This document shows positions 35,294-43,264 of a DNA stretch of 64,000 bases, piece after piece. Both the position numbers and the translations under genes were made by a program. Positions within the stretch are counted from its first letter, which is position 1. Every line of letters begins with the position of its first letter. The notes under the pieces are model-generated. The model saw only the letters and a program-made list of their open reading frames with translations, searched no databases and was not told the DNA's origin. The stretch is from Bog-756 sp963831535. GTDB taxonomy: Bacteria > Actinomycetota > Acidimicrobiia > Acidimicrobiales > RAAP-2. The stretch lies in assembly GCA_963831535.1 (NCBI GenBank), contig CAWHQP010000007.1, positions 372,001-436,000 of the forward strand, in the 5' to 3' direction.

Positions 35294-36095
35294 GGACCGG
35301 GCCCGTTCGACGGCCATACGGCTGAAGCCCCGGGCCTCGGTGCTGTTGGGGGTCGCCTCGTTGATCGGGGTGGCGGCCTTCTGCTGGCCCCTGGTCATCC
35401 AGGGCCATGCCGGTGTCAATCAGGCCCACGCCGCCGATGCACCGTGGCTGTTCGTGGCCATCCTCCCGTTGCTGCTAGCCGTGATCCTGGGCGAGATGGC
35501 CGAGGGGACCCTGGACGCCAAGGCCATCGCCCTGCTGGGGATCCTGGCCGCCTGTGGAGCGGCACTGCGCATCCCGAGCCCCGGGGTGGCCGGCTTCGAG
35601 CCGGTATTCTTCCTCTTGATCCCCGCGGGCCGGGTGTTCGGGCGCGGCTTCGGGTTCGTACTCGGGGCGGTGACCATTGCCGCGTCGGCCCTGATCACCG
35701 GGGGCATCGGTCCGTGGCTCCCGTTCCAGATGTTCGGGGCGGCCTGGATGGGCTTCGGTGCCGGCTGCCTCCCACCCCTCAGGGGACGGGCCGAGTTGGC
35801 CATGCTGGCTGGCTACGCCGCCGTCTCGGCGATCCTCTACGGCACATTGCTGAACCTGTGGTTCTGGCCGTTCGGCGCCGGCACCTCGACCAGCTTCTCG
35901 TTCTCCCCGGGGGCCGGAGCGCTGACCAATCTCCACAGTTTCATCCTGTTCGACCTGACCACGTCCTTGGGCTTCGACATCACCCGGGCCGTGACCAATG
36001 CCGTGCTGGTCCTGCTCCTCGGGCGACCGGTGATGGCCGCACTCCGTCGCGCCTCGAGGCGGGCGGCCTTCGACGCCCCGGTCGTGTACCACTGA
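35274..36095 (+). CDS. ECF transporter S component, probably for cobalamin or a precursor
   Basis: 273 residues, hydrophobic, about seven membrane segments; SIGVAAFCWPLV-like first helix, RIPSPGVAGFEPVFFLLIPA, RGFGFVLGAVTIAASALITG, IGPWLPFQMFGAAWMGFGAG, and a C-terminal SLGFDITRAVTNAVLVLLLG. This is the arrangement of EcfS substrate-binding subunits of the BioY/CbrT-like superfamily. It begins inside the end of the ATPase gene at GTG 35274; the TTG at 35283, which has GGGAGG at good spacing, is an alternative. Substrate is inferred from the upstream riboswitch, not from the protein. Last gene of the operon. Confidence 0.8.
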   Translation: MGALTGRDRARSTAIRLKPRASVLLGVASLIGVAAFCWPLVIQGHAGVNQAHAADAPWLFVAILPLLLAVILGEMAEGTLDAKAIALLGILAACGAALRIPSPGVAGFEPVFFLLIPAGRVFGRGFGFVLGAVTIAASALITGGIGPWLPFQMFGAAWMGFGAGCLPPLRGRAELAMLAGYAAVSAILYGTLLNLWFWPFGAGTSTSFSFSPGAGALTNLHSFILFDLTTSLGFDITRAVTNAVLVLLLGRPVMAALRRASRRAAFDAPVVYH

Positions 36096-36137
36096 CGAAC
36101 CCTCGGGGGAGAGGTCGTCGAGGCCGGTCCCCCCACC

Positions 36138-37190
36138 TCAGGACCGGTGCACCATATGGTCGACGAAGGCCAGTTTGCGGATGACCTTCGGCGCCAGGAC
36201 GAACGGGTAGAGGTCGTCGTGGCCCATCGACCGGTTGATCTGGTTGAGGGCGTAGGAGAGCTCCAACCAGTTGTCGACCACTTCCCCGAACGAGGTCGTG
36301 CTGTCTGGTCGTGTGGGGTGGGCCCCGGTGCGGTGGGACCGGCGCTGTCCGATGGTGATGGCGGTACCCAGGCCGAAGCTGTCGGCCGTCTGCAGGGTGT
36401 CGAGGATGTGGAGGTAGTGGGCGAAGGTCTCCGCCCAGTCCTCGAAGGGGTGCATGGTGGCGTAGCGGCTGATGTGGGTACCGGACCACGACCGGTCGAG
36501 GTCCGCGGGCGCGTCGTAGTGCCGCTTCACGGCCAGGGCGTAGTCCCCGCGGTCGTCTCCGAACAGCACGCGGCATGCCTCCAGGACGTCGGGGTCGTTG
36601 ACCAGGATAGGCCAGTAGTAGTGCCCGATCTCGTGCCGGAAATGCCCGAGCAGGGTGCGGTAGGGCTCGCTCAGCTGCTGGCGTAGGTGTTCCCGGTGCT
36701 CGGGGTCGGCTTCGGCCAGGTCCAAGGTGATGACGCCGTTGTCGTGCCCGGTGATCACCTTGGTCTCCGCACTGGAGAGAAGATCGAAGGCCAGGCCCTT
36801 CCCGGCCTGCTCGTCTCTCGGGACGACGGGCAGTCCCAGTTCTGCCAGCTGGAAGATCAGACGGCGCTTGGCCATCTCCCCGTGCAGCAGTTCGGCCACG
36901 CCTTCGGCATCCCCGTCCGCCGGGCGGGTCCGGGTCAGCACGCACGACTCGCACAGCGAGTTGGTGTGCGCGGGCACCAGCCAGTTGCATCCGGTGGCGG
37001 CATGGGTGGCGCAGCGCTGCCAGGCCCTGACCGGGCTGCTCAGGTCGACCAGATGGTCGGGGGCCACCTCAGTGAGGGCCACGACGTCGCGGCGCTGGTG
37101 GACATAGCCGAGCGGGGAATGGCACCGAAGGCACTGGCTGTTGTCGAAGAACACCAGCTGGCCGCAGCTGTCACACGTGAACACTCGCAT
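36138..37190 (-). CDS. zinc-ribbon metallopeptidase-like protein (DUF2248/COG4307 type)
   Basis: 350 residues. The N-terminus has a zinc ribbon (C6-x2-C9, C20-x2-C23 in CDSCGQLVFFDNSQCLRC) and a second Cys/His cluster (CATHAATGC, CESC). The C-terminal part carries HEIGHYYW with the HExxH metal site and, downstream, FEDWAETFAHYLHI, which supplies the third ligand (Glu). This is the putative zinc-binding metallo-peptidase family COG4307, whose substrate is unknown. The ATG at 37190 is chosen because a Cys ribbon starts at once and GGAG lies upstream; the open frame continues to 38075 without coding sense. It diverges from the AlkB-like gene. Confidence 0.85.
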   Translation of the reverse strand: MRVFTCDSCGQLVFFDNSQCLRCHSPLGYVHQRRDVVALTEVAPDHLVDLSSPVRAWQRCATHAATGCNWLVPAHTNSLCESCVLTRTRPADGDAEGVAELLHGEMAKRRLIFQLAELGLPVVPRDEQAGKGLAFDLLSSAETKVITGHDNGVITLDLAEADPEHREHLRQQLSEPYRTLLGHFRHEIGHYYWPILVNDPDVLEACRVLFGDDRGDYALAVKRHYDAPADLDRSWSGTHISRYATMHPFEDWAETFAHYLHILDTLQTADSFGLGTAITIGQRRSHRTGAHPTRPDSTTSFGEVVDNWLELSYALNQINRSMGHDDLYPFVLAPKVIRKLAFVDHMVHRS

Positions 37191-37330
37191 GGGGTGGAGC
37201 TCCGATCCGGGGTGGGGCACGAGCAGGCGGGAGGTGGTCGACGCTACCCGGCCATCGGTTGTTCCACTCCTACCTGACCGGACGGGTGACCGGATCCGAC
37301 CCGGGCAGGATGTCGTCTCCTGGTCCGCTC

Positions 37331-37362
37331 GACTGTATACGAACACATGTTCGTATACAGTC
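37331..37362. promoter_or_regulatory. 32-bp perfect palindrome with LexA/SOS box
   Basis: Arms 37331-37345 and 37348-37362 are exact reverse complements around a 2-nt centre. The core CGAACACATGTTCG (37340-37353) matches the actinobacterial LexA box (CGAAC-N4-GTTCG). TATACA at 37354-37359 lies in the right arm, 11 nt before the AlkB start, so bound LexA would cover the -10 element. Symmetry beyond the SOS core is unusual and may mean a second regulator or a stronger site. Confidence 0.85.
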
Positions 37363-37370
37363 ATACCGAG

Positions 37371-38012
37371 ATGACACCGGGCACGACGACACCGTGGCAG
37401 CGGTCCCTGTTCGACCAGGGGGAGGAGGTGACACTGGGCCCGGCCGCTCCCCCGGGGGCGAGGGCGTCCCTCGGCGGAGGTGCCTGGATCGAGAGCCGAA
37501 CCGGCTGGGTGGCGCGTCACGACCTGCTGTTCGAGTATCTGGTCGACGCCGTCCCCTGGCGGCTCGAGGAGCGCCCCATGTACGACCGGACGGTGGCGGT
37601 GCCCCGGATGGTCTCGCACTACCCGGAGGGTGAGGATCTCCCGCACCCGGCCCTGGTCGAGGCCCGGCGCCTCCTCGACCAGCGGTACGGGGACGGGGCT
37701 GCCGGGGAGTTCGTCAGCGCCGGGCTGTGCTTCTACCGAGACGGACGGGACAGCGTGGCCTGGCACCGCGACCGCATCGGGCGACGCGCTGGTGTCGATA
37801 CCATGGTGGCGATCGTGTCGCTCGGCGAGCGGAGGACCTTCCTCATCCGTCCGATGTCCGGTGGCCCGGCCCGGCGCCTTCGCTTGGGCGCCGGGGATCT
37901 CCTGGTCATGGGGGGACAGTTCCAGCAGACCTGGGAGCACTGTGTGCCGAAGACCAGCCGACCGGTCGGACCCCGCATCAGCGTGCAGTTCCGTACCCGG
38001 GGTGCCCGCTGA
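37371..38012 (+). CDS. alkB: AlkB-type DNA/RNA alkylation-repair dioxygenase
   Basis: 213 residues from the ATG at 37371; the in-frame ATG at 37347 lies inside the operator and is not used here. Fe(II)/2-oxoglutarate dioxygenase that removes alkyl groups from nucleobases. Family marks: PMYDRTVAVPRMVSHYPEGE, GLCFYRDGRDSVAWHRDRIG (HxD iron site, H at WH and D at RD), RTFLIRP (2-oxoglutarate Arg), WEHCVPKTSRPVGPRISVQF (distal His and RxxxxxR). This is the YPEG/YxxGxDxxxWHxD subfamily found in actinobacteria. The upstream SOS box puts it in the DNA-damage regulon. Confidence 0.92.
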   Translation: MTPGTTTPWQRSLFDQGEEVTLGPAAPPGARASLGGGAWIESRTGWVARHDLLFEYLVDAVPWRLEERPMYDRTVAVPRMVSHYPEGEDLPHPALVEARRLLDQRYGDGAAGEFVSAGLCFYRDGRDSVAWHRDRIGRRAGVDTMVAIVSLGERRTFLIRPMSGGPARRLRLGAGDLLVMGGQFQQTWEHCVPKTSRPVGPRISVQFRTRGAR

Positions 38013-38113
38013 TCGGGGCGCCCCGTCGACAGGTGTCTTGTACCCTTGCGGAGGCATGGGATCCACCCGGTGCACCCCCGGGGGTCCCGACGATCCGACC
38101 GCGAGGAGAGCCC

Positions 38114-38467
38114 ATGGCCCAGAGCGCAGGACTGCACGAGCCCGAGGACCGACTGCCGTCCAGCACCATCGACCGACACCGTGCCCTGGCGTCGATCCAG
38201 GAGGAGTTGGAGGCCGTCGACTGGTACGACCAGCGGGTGGAGGCCACCGACGACGCCGAGCTGGCCGAAGTCCTGGCTCACAACCGGGACGAGGAGAAAG
38301 AACACGCTGCCATGACCCTCGAGTGGTTGCGGCGGCACGACCCGGTGCTGGACCGGCATCTCCGCACCTACCTGTTCACGTCAGATCCTGTCGTGGCCAT
38401 CGAAGATGCCGCCGCCAGCCCGGACGACGATCCCCACTCGCTCGGCATCGGCGATCTACGCCGCTAG
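38114..38467 (+). CDS. encapsulated ferritin-like protein (EncFtn) with encapsulin targeting peptide
   Basis: 117 residues. It matches EncFtn throughout the two-helix core: SIQEELEAVDWYDQRVEAT, then EVLAHNRDEEKEHAAMTLEW, then LRRHDPVLDRHLRTYLF. Ferroxidase residues of the family are present: Glu30, Glu33, Trp37, Tyr38, Glu60, Glu61 and His64. The C-terminus DDPHSLGIGDLRR carries the SLGIG-type cargo-loading peptide that docks to encapsulin shells. EncFtn forms ring decamers that oxidise Fe(II) for storage inside the shell. GAGGAGAG precedes the ATG at 38114. No encapsulin shell gene lies within the window on either side, which is unusual. Confidence 0.93.
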   Translation: MAQSAGLHEPEDRLPSSTIDRHRALASIQEELEAVDWYDQRVEATDDAELAEVLAHNRDEEKEHAAMTLEWLRRHDPVLDRHLRTYLFTSDPVVAIEDAAASPDDDPHSLGIGDLRR

Positions 38468-38477
38468 GCCGGACCCG

Positions 38478-39404
38478 TCAGGCCAGTTCGAAGGACCGTC
38501 CCCGGTCATCCACGGGCAGGTTGTCGCCCACCGTGGCGGTCACGTCGAGGGACTCGAGCGTGGCGATACCGCTGATCACCGAGGCGAAGGCCGTGTCGGC
38601 CGCGTCCCGACCGGTGGCAATCCGGACCATGGCCGAACGGGGGGCCAGGTCGGTGGCGTCGAACGCATACCAGCGTCCGTGTTCGATGATCTCGAACACG
38701 GCATGGAAGTCCATGGGGAAGAGGCCTGGGGCGTACACCGAGGTGAAGCGGGCCGGGATGCCGACGGCCCGGCACAATGCCACCCCCAGATGGGCGAAGT
38801 CACGACAGGTGCCCATCCCGGTCAGCAGCGTGTGCTCGGCCGAGTCGTGCACCGAACTCGATCCGGCTACGTAGCCCACACGCTCGCGGATCCAATCCGT
38901 GATGGCTCGGACCCGTGCGTCCACCGAGGACTCCACGCCGAATTCGGCCACCGCGAAGCCCACCAGATGGTCAGAGGGGCAGTAGCGGCTCGGCCGCAGG
39001 TAGACCAGTCGCGAGTTGGCCGCGGCCAGTTCGGGCCCACCGGGGTCAACCGTCGGCGCCTCCGGCGTCGGAGACAGCAAGGACCGCGGCGCCACCGCCT
39101 GGATCTCGGCCCGGTAGGACACGTGCAGCCGTCCGACCGGCGCCACCAGCACGTCGGACCTGGTTCCGTTCGGGCCGAGGAGCTCGGTCGTCACCAGTGG
39201 ATCCCCTTCGGAGCGGGCGTCGAACCGCTCGGCCACCACGGCACCGGCCGTGGCCGAGGCCGCGATCTGCAGTACCACTTCGGCGGGCTCCGCCACCCAG
39301 AACCCGAGCTCACAGGAGAGCACCCGCCGGTTGTCGGGGCCCCCGTCGGACCCCTCTGTCCGCCGTGTGCCGATCCGACCCATCTCCGAGCTTCCCACAC
39401 CCAC
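38478..39404 (-). CDS. transglutaminase-like cysteine-protease-fold protein
   Basis: 308 residues. The C-terminal transglutaminase core has the Cys-His-Asp triad: GMGTCRDFAHLGVALCRAVG (Cys), MDFHAVFEIIEHGRWYAFDA (His) and FDATDLAPRSAMVRIATGRD (Asp). The N-terminal beta domain (about 25-125) is of the type found in bacterial transglutaminase-like proteins (GFWVAEPAEVVLQIAASATA). No signal peptide; likely cytoplasmic. Start taken at 39404; the ATG at 39383 after CTCGGAG is equally possible. Convergent with the EncFtn gene (10 bp apart). Function unknown, perhaps amide-bond cleavage. Confidence 0.87.
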   Translation of the reverse strand: MGVGSSEMGRIGTRRTEGSDGGPDNRRVLSCELGFWVAEPAEVVLQIAASATAGAVVAERFDARSEGDPLVTTELLGPNGTRSDVLVAPVGRLHVSYRAEIQAVAPRSLLSPTPEAPTVDPGGPELAAANSRLVYLRPSRYCPSDHLVGFAVAEFGVESSVDARVRAITDWIRERVGYVAGSSSVHDSAEHTLLTGMGTCRDFAHLGVALCRAVGIPARFTSVYAPGLFPMDFHAVFEIIEHGRWYAFDATDLAPRSAMVRIATGRDAADTAFASVISGIATLESLDVTATVGDNLPVDDRGRSFELA

Positions 39405-39492
39405 GTTCGGACGGTTGCACCCGCCATCGGTCCGAACCCGATCGAGTGGATGCCGACGGTCACCGGACGCGAACGTCCAGTCGCAGGCCCGG

Positions 39493-39498
39493 TAGGGT
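39493..39498 (+). promoter_or_regulatory. -10 element, leaderless LLM gene
   Basis: TAGGGT, 6 nt before the GTG at 39505. Confidence 0.55.
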
Positions 39499-39504
39499 CG
39501 AACC

Positions 39505-40467
39505 GTGACGCGTCCCGAGGTCCCGACGCCGGTGCCCTTCGCTGCGGGCTCGGTATCGATGCGCCTCTATCCCCACAACGAGCTCCCGGCATCCGAAGTG
39601 GTGGCCGAGCTCTGCGCTCAGGGTGTCCTGGCACTACAGGTCGGATTCGACGGGGTGATGACCAGCGAACACCACGGCGGTTTCCCCGGCTACCTGCCCA
39701 ATCCCCAGCAGGCTTCGTCGTTCGTCCTCGACGACCATCCAACGGGGTGGGCCGCGGCCTGCCCCCTACTCCTCCCGCTGCGACCCACCGCTCTGGTGGC
39801 CGAGGAGACGGCGTGGCTGGCGGCCCGCCATCCGGGCCGGGTGGGACTGGGCGTCGCCGCGGGAGCACTCCCCTCGGACTACGAGGTCATGGGGAACGAC
39901 CAGGCGTCGGCACCGGCCCGCTTCGCCGCCGAGCTGCCCCGACTGGTCGCCATGCTGATGGGCCGGGATCTCGGACTGCTGGCCGGCGATCCCGCCCTGA
40001 TGCGGTGCGCCGACCATCCCGTCCCCGTGGTCAGCGCCGCCGTCTCGCCGTCGGCCGCCCGACGGGCTGCGGTGGCGGGAGCCGGGATCCTGATGGAGGG
40101 GATGTCGGACCCCGAGCGCCTGGCCCGGGTCACCGCGGCCTACGACGACGCCGGGGGTACGGCGGCCAAAGTCCTCATCCGGCGGGTGTGGCTGGGGGAC
40201 GTGCCCTCCGATCTCATCGTCAGGCAGCGCCGGGTCTACGACGGGGTGACCGGCGATTCCTCCGCCTTCGGCACCGATCAGACCGTCGCATCCGACGACG
40301 CCGTCGTCCTGGCCGAGCGCCTGTCTGCGGTGGTGCAGGCGACGGGGGCGACAACTCTCGACCTGCGGGTCCACCTCCCCGGGGTTCCACCCCACGCGGT
40401 GCGTGAGCAGATCCACCGGCTCGGGACGACCGTGGTGCCGCGGCTCAAGGAGACCTTGGCCTCCTGA
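39505..40467 (+). CDS. LLM-class flavin-dependent oxidoreductase
   Basis: 320 residues of luciferase-like TIM barrel, more diverged than the copy near 17 kb: VGFDGVMTSEHHGGFPGYLP, ALVAEETAWLAARHPGRVGL, GVAAGALPSDYEVMGNDQAS, PVVSAAVSPSAARRAAVAGA, GAGILMEGMSDPERLARV. The EHH near residue 57 is the typical LLM active-site His pair. Cofactor (FMN or F420) cannot be decided from sequence. GTG start after a -10 element. It diverges from the transglutaminase gene and converges with the GNAT-AAA+ gene. Confidence 0.88.
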   Translation: MTRPEVPTPVPFAAGSVSMRLYPHNELPASEVVAELCAQGVLALQVGFDGVMTSEHHGGFPGYLPNPQQASSFVLDDHPTGWAAACPLLLPLRPTALVAEETAWLAARHPGRVGLGVAAGALPSDYEVMGNDQASAPARFAAELPRLVAMLMGRDLGLLAGDPALMRCADHPVPVVSAAVSPSAARRAAVAGAGILMEGMSDPERLARVTAAYDDAGGTAAKVLIRRVWLGDVPSDLIVRQRRVYDGVTGDSSAFGTDQTVASDDAVVLAERLSAVVQATGATTLDLRVHLPGVPPHAVREQIHRLGTTVVPRLKETLAS

Positions 40468-40493
40468 GGAGGGCCAGAGAGCTGATGGGGTTA

Positions 40494-41759
40494 CTAGAGA
40501 CGGGAGTAGGTGGCCGCCTCCTCCTCGAAGCGAAGGGACGCCTCGAGGCTGACCGACGGCCGCGTGAGTTCGACGGCCGCCAGCACGTCGGCGGACAGGA
40601 TCTCGGGTGGACCGCCGGCCAGAGCTCGGTCGAAGGCCAGCTGGGCGCTGCGTTGAGCCACCAGGGCGAAGTCGGCGGGGGTGAACCCGGCGGTGTGGGA
40701 CGCCACCTCCTCGGGGTTGCCTGCGGGCAGAAACTCGGCAACCAGATCGGCACGCTCGGACTCGTCGGGCGCTCCCACCGGGATGACTAGGTCGAACCGG
40801 CCCGGGCGCAGGAGGGCCGGGTCAATGGCCGCGATGGAGTTGGTGGCCATGACCATGAGACGGTCCGGGTGGGCCTTGAACACCGGGATGACCTTCAAGA
40901 GCTCGTTGACCAGGGGTTGGCTGTCGGGACGGTCGGCGCGGTCCGAGGCGATCTCGTCCGCCTCGTCGATGAAGCACACCAGGCGGTCCACCCTCCCGAG
41001 CTCGGCCAGGCTGTCGCGCAAGGCCCGGGCACCGTCGACCCCCTGGCCCAAGAGCGACGGATGGAGCTCGACGAAGGCCCAGGACAGCCGGGAGGCGATG
41101 GCTCGGGCGAAGGAGGTCTTCCCGGTGCCCGGCGGACCGAACAGGAGTACGGCGGCGGGCGGAACGAGGCCGAGCTGGTCGGCCAACTCGGTGTGCGCCA
41201 GCGGCGCCACCACCCGCCGGTCCAAGAGGCCCTTGGCTGTCGAGAACCCCTTCATCGACTCCCACAGGCCAGCGGCGGGAACCTGCCCGCCGAACCGCTC
41301 CACGATGGCCAGTTCCTCGGGCACCATCGAGGCATCCCGGCTGTAGAGGTCCAGTCCGTCACGGCGGGTGAAGCCCTGATTGGCGAAGGCCGATTCACCG
41401 ACCTGGCCGGGACTGATGAGGGCGAGCAGGCGCCGGCCGCCCCGGTGGATGATCTCCTGGTCCAGTTCACGGAGCAGCCCCGAACCGATGCCCAGGTGGC
41501 GCCAGTCCGGATGGAGGGCCAGCATCATCAGGTGGGCGTCGGTTCCGTCCACCCTGGCCACGACGGCCCCGACCACCGCGCCGCCCGGTGAGAGGGCAAC
41601 GACGGCGGGCTGATGCTCATGGAGTGCCTCTACGACGTCGCTACGGCTGTAGGCAGCTCCAGTCGCCGATCCGGACAGATCGATCAGCCGGACGATTTCC
41701 TCGAACGGGATGGCCGGATCCCGGTAGTCGAGGGTGAGGGCCCGCCATTGGTGCTTCAC
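40494..41759 (-). CDS. GNAT acetyltransferase-AAA+ ATPase fusion
   Basis: 421 residues. Residues about 10-140 are a GNAT fold (LMMLALHPDWRHLGIGSGLL carries motif A, R-HLGIG-G, for acetyl-CoA). Residues about 185-410 are an AAA+ domain: Walker A GPPGTGKTS (209-217), Walker B VCFIDEADEI (261-270), sensor 1 ATNSI (306-310) and PALLRPGRFD with candidate arginine fingers R318 and R321, followed by the small helical lid. The GTG start at 41759 has GGGAGG about 9 nt upstream. The same-chain union of an acetyltransferase and a Cdc48/FtsH-like unfoldase ATPase is rare; it might acetylate a bound substrate or use acetyl-CoA as a sensor. Stands alone. Confidence 0.85.
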   Translation of the reverse strand: MKHQWRALTLDYRDPAIPFEEIVRLIDLSGSATGAAYSRSDVVEALHEHQPAVVALSPGGAVVGAVVARVDGTDAHLMMLALHPDWRHLGIGSGLLRELDQEIIHRGGRRLLALISPGQVGESAFANQGFTRRDGLDLYSRDASMVPEELAIVERFGGQVPAAGLWESMKGFSTAKGLLDRRVVAPLAHTELADQLGLVPPAAVLLFGPPGTGKTSFARAIASRLSWAFVELHPSLLGQGVDGARALRDSLAELGRVDRLVCFIDEADEIASDRADRPDSQPLVNELLKVIPVFKAHPDRLMVMATNSIAAIDPALLRPGRFDLVIPVGAPDESERADLVAEFLPAGNPEEVASHTAGFTPADFALVAQRSAQLAFDRALAGGPPEILSADVLAAVELTRPSVSLEASLRFEEEAATYSRL

Positions 41760-41875
41760 CGATCGAACCTCCCTGGAACGGTTCCGATGCTAGCCCCGGC
41801 GGCTTCGATTGACCCGGTCCGGGTCACGGCCCACACTGAGGGCCGGCCCATGGGGGGCCAGAAGGAGCCGGTGCC

Positions 41876-42328
41876 ATGGGACAGTGGAGCAGGGCGGAGA
41901 TCGAAGCGGCATTCGCCGAATACCAGCGCAAGGCGGCCGACGCCGGGGCGTCGGGGGACTGGCGGGAGTGGACCGATCAGTTCACCGAGGACGCCACCTA
42001 CATCGAGCACCACTACGGACAGTTCGAGGGGCGCGAGGCCATCCACGAGTGGATCAGCACCACGATGTCGGAGTACCCCGGACGCGACATGCCCGAGTTC
42101 CCCATCGAGTGGTACGTCATCGACGAGGAGCGGGGGTGGGTGGTGTGCCAGGTGTGGAACCGGATGAAGGACCCCGGCGACGGCACCGTGCATCAGGAGT
42201 ACAACTTCACCCTCCTCAAGTACGCGGGTGACGGCCGGTGGTCCTACGAGGAAGACGTCTACAACCCCATGCGCTTCGGGGCCATGGTGGCCGGATGGGA
42301 GGCCGCTCGGGCCGCCGCCGGAGCATGA
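41876..42328 (+). CDS. SnoaL-like/NTF2-fold protein
   Basis: 150 residues, one cone-shaped NTF2-like domain: IEAAFAEYQRKAADAGASGD, WTDQFTEDATYIEHHYGQFE, GREAIHEWISTTMSEYPGRD, VVCQVWNRMKDPGDG and EYNFTLLKYAGDGRW. SnoaL-like proteins include cyclases, isomerases and non-enzymatic ligand binders. The ATG is preceded by AAGGAG 8 nt away. A similar but distant protein lies at 60.7 kb. No specific function can be assigned. Confidence 0.8.
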   Translation: MGQWSRAEIEAAFAEYQRKAADAGASGDWREWTDQFTEDATYIEHHYGQFEGREAIHEWISTTMSEYPGRDMPEFPIEWYVIDEERGWVVCQVWNRMKDPGDGTVHQEYNFTLLKYAGDGRWSYEEDVYNPMRFGAMVAGWEAARAAAGA

Positions 42329-42391
42329 CCGTGGCTGACCCCCGCACTCCCTCGGTCCGGGACGGCGACGGCGTCCAGCGGTCGACCGCAC

Positions 42392-42397
42392 TACGGT
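42392..42397 (+). promoter_or_regulatory. -10 element, leaderless aldo/keto reductase gene
   Basis: TACGGT, 6 nt before the GTG at 42404; it probably drives the two-gene aldo/keto reductase-carboxylase unit. Confidence 0.6.
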
Positions 42398-42403
42398 GCA
42401 GGC

Positions 42404-43264
42404 GTGGAACTGCGGCGACTGGGTAGGACCGACCACCGGTCGTCGGTGGCCATCCTGGGGGGAGCGGCGCTGTGGGACGGTGATCCCGACAGCGCCGCGT
42501 CGACCCTGTCCGAAGCACTGGCCGCCGGGGTGAACCACCTGGATGTGGCGCCACAGTACGGCCGCGCCCAGGAGCTGTTGGGACCCTCGATCCCCGAGGT
42601 GAGGGACCGGCTCTTCGTGGCGTGCAAGACACTGCGGCACAGCGGTGACGGGGTGCGAGCCCAGCTGGAGGAGTCGTTGACCCTGCTCCGTTGCCAGTAC
42701 TTCGATCTGTATCAGATGCACGCCGTGACCGACCTGGACGAGCTGGATGCCAGGGCCGGTGCCGTCGAGGCCATCCTGTCGGCCCGCGACGAGGGGCTGT
42801 GCCGGTGGGTGGGGATCACCGGTCATGAACTCACCGCACCCGGCGCCCATCTCGAGGCACTTCGCCGTTACGACCTCGACACGGTGATGTTCCCCGTCAA
42901 TCCGCACCTGTGGTCGGATCCCGCCTACCGCCGGGACGCCGAGGCCCTGCTGGACTACGCCGGCCACCACGACGTGGGCGTGATGGCCATTAAAGCCGTG
43001 GCCGCCCGACCGTGGGGCCCACGGGAGCACACCTCATCCACCTGGTATGAGCCTTACACCCGGGCCGACGAGGTGGCCCGCAACATCGACTTCGTCCTGT
43101 CCACTCCCGGGGTGCACGCCTTCTGCACGCCCGGGGACACCCGGGTCCTCAGGACGGCCCTGACCGCGGCGGAGACCCATGTCCCGATGAGCGCCACGGC
43201 ACGGGATGAAGCCGTCCGGGCGGTGGCCGACGAGTCGAGCATCTTCCCCATGCCGGCGGCGTGA
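42404..43264 (+). CDS. aldo/keto reductase
   Basis: 286 residues, TIM barrel. MELRRLGRTDHRSSVAILGG, NHLDVAPQYGRAQELLG (catalytic Asp and Tyr), LFVACKTLRHSGD (Lys), YFDLYQMHAVTDLDELD (His) supply the AKR tetrad. The C-terminus is shorter than usual. NADPH-dependent reduction of a carbonyl compound is expected; the substrate is unknown. It overlaps the next gene by GTGA, linking it to the carboxyltransferase. Confidence 0.87.
   Translation: MELRRLGRTDHRSSVAILGGAALWDGDPDSAASTLSEALAAGVNHLDVAPQYGRAQELLGPSIPEVRDRLFVACKTLRHSGDGVRAQLEESLTLLRCQYFDLYQMHAVTDLDELDARAGAVEAILSARDEGLCRWVGITGHELTAPGAHLEALRRYDLDTVMFPVNPHLWSDPAYRRDAEALLDYAGHHDVGVMAIKAVAARPWGPREHTSSTWYEPYTRADEVARNIDFVLSTPGVHAFCTPGDTRVLRTALTAAETHVPMSATARDEAVRAVADESSIFPMPAA

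Noticed and set aside
37347..37370. ATG at 37347 as the AlkB start
   Set aside because: It would put the first codons inside the SOS palindrome and upstream of the -10 element; the ATG at 37371 fits the family's N-terminus and the promoter.
38478..40406. Long plus-strand open frame over the transglutaminase and LLM genes
   Set aside because: It is the antisense or shifted reading of two well-supported genes, with Arg/Pro/Gly-rich low-information sequence.
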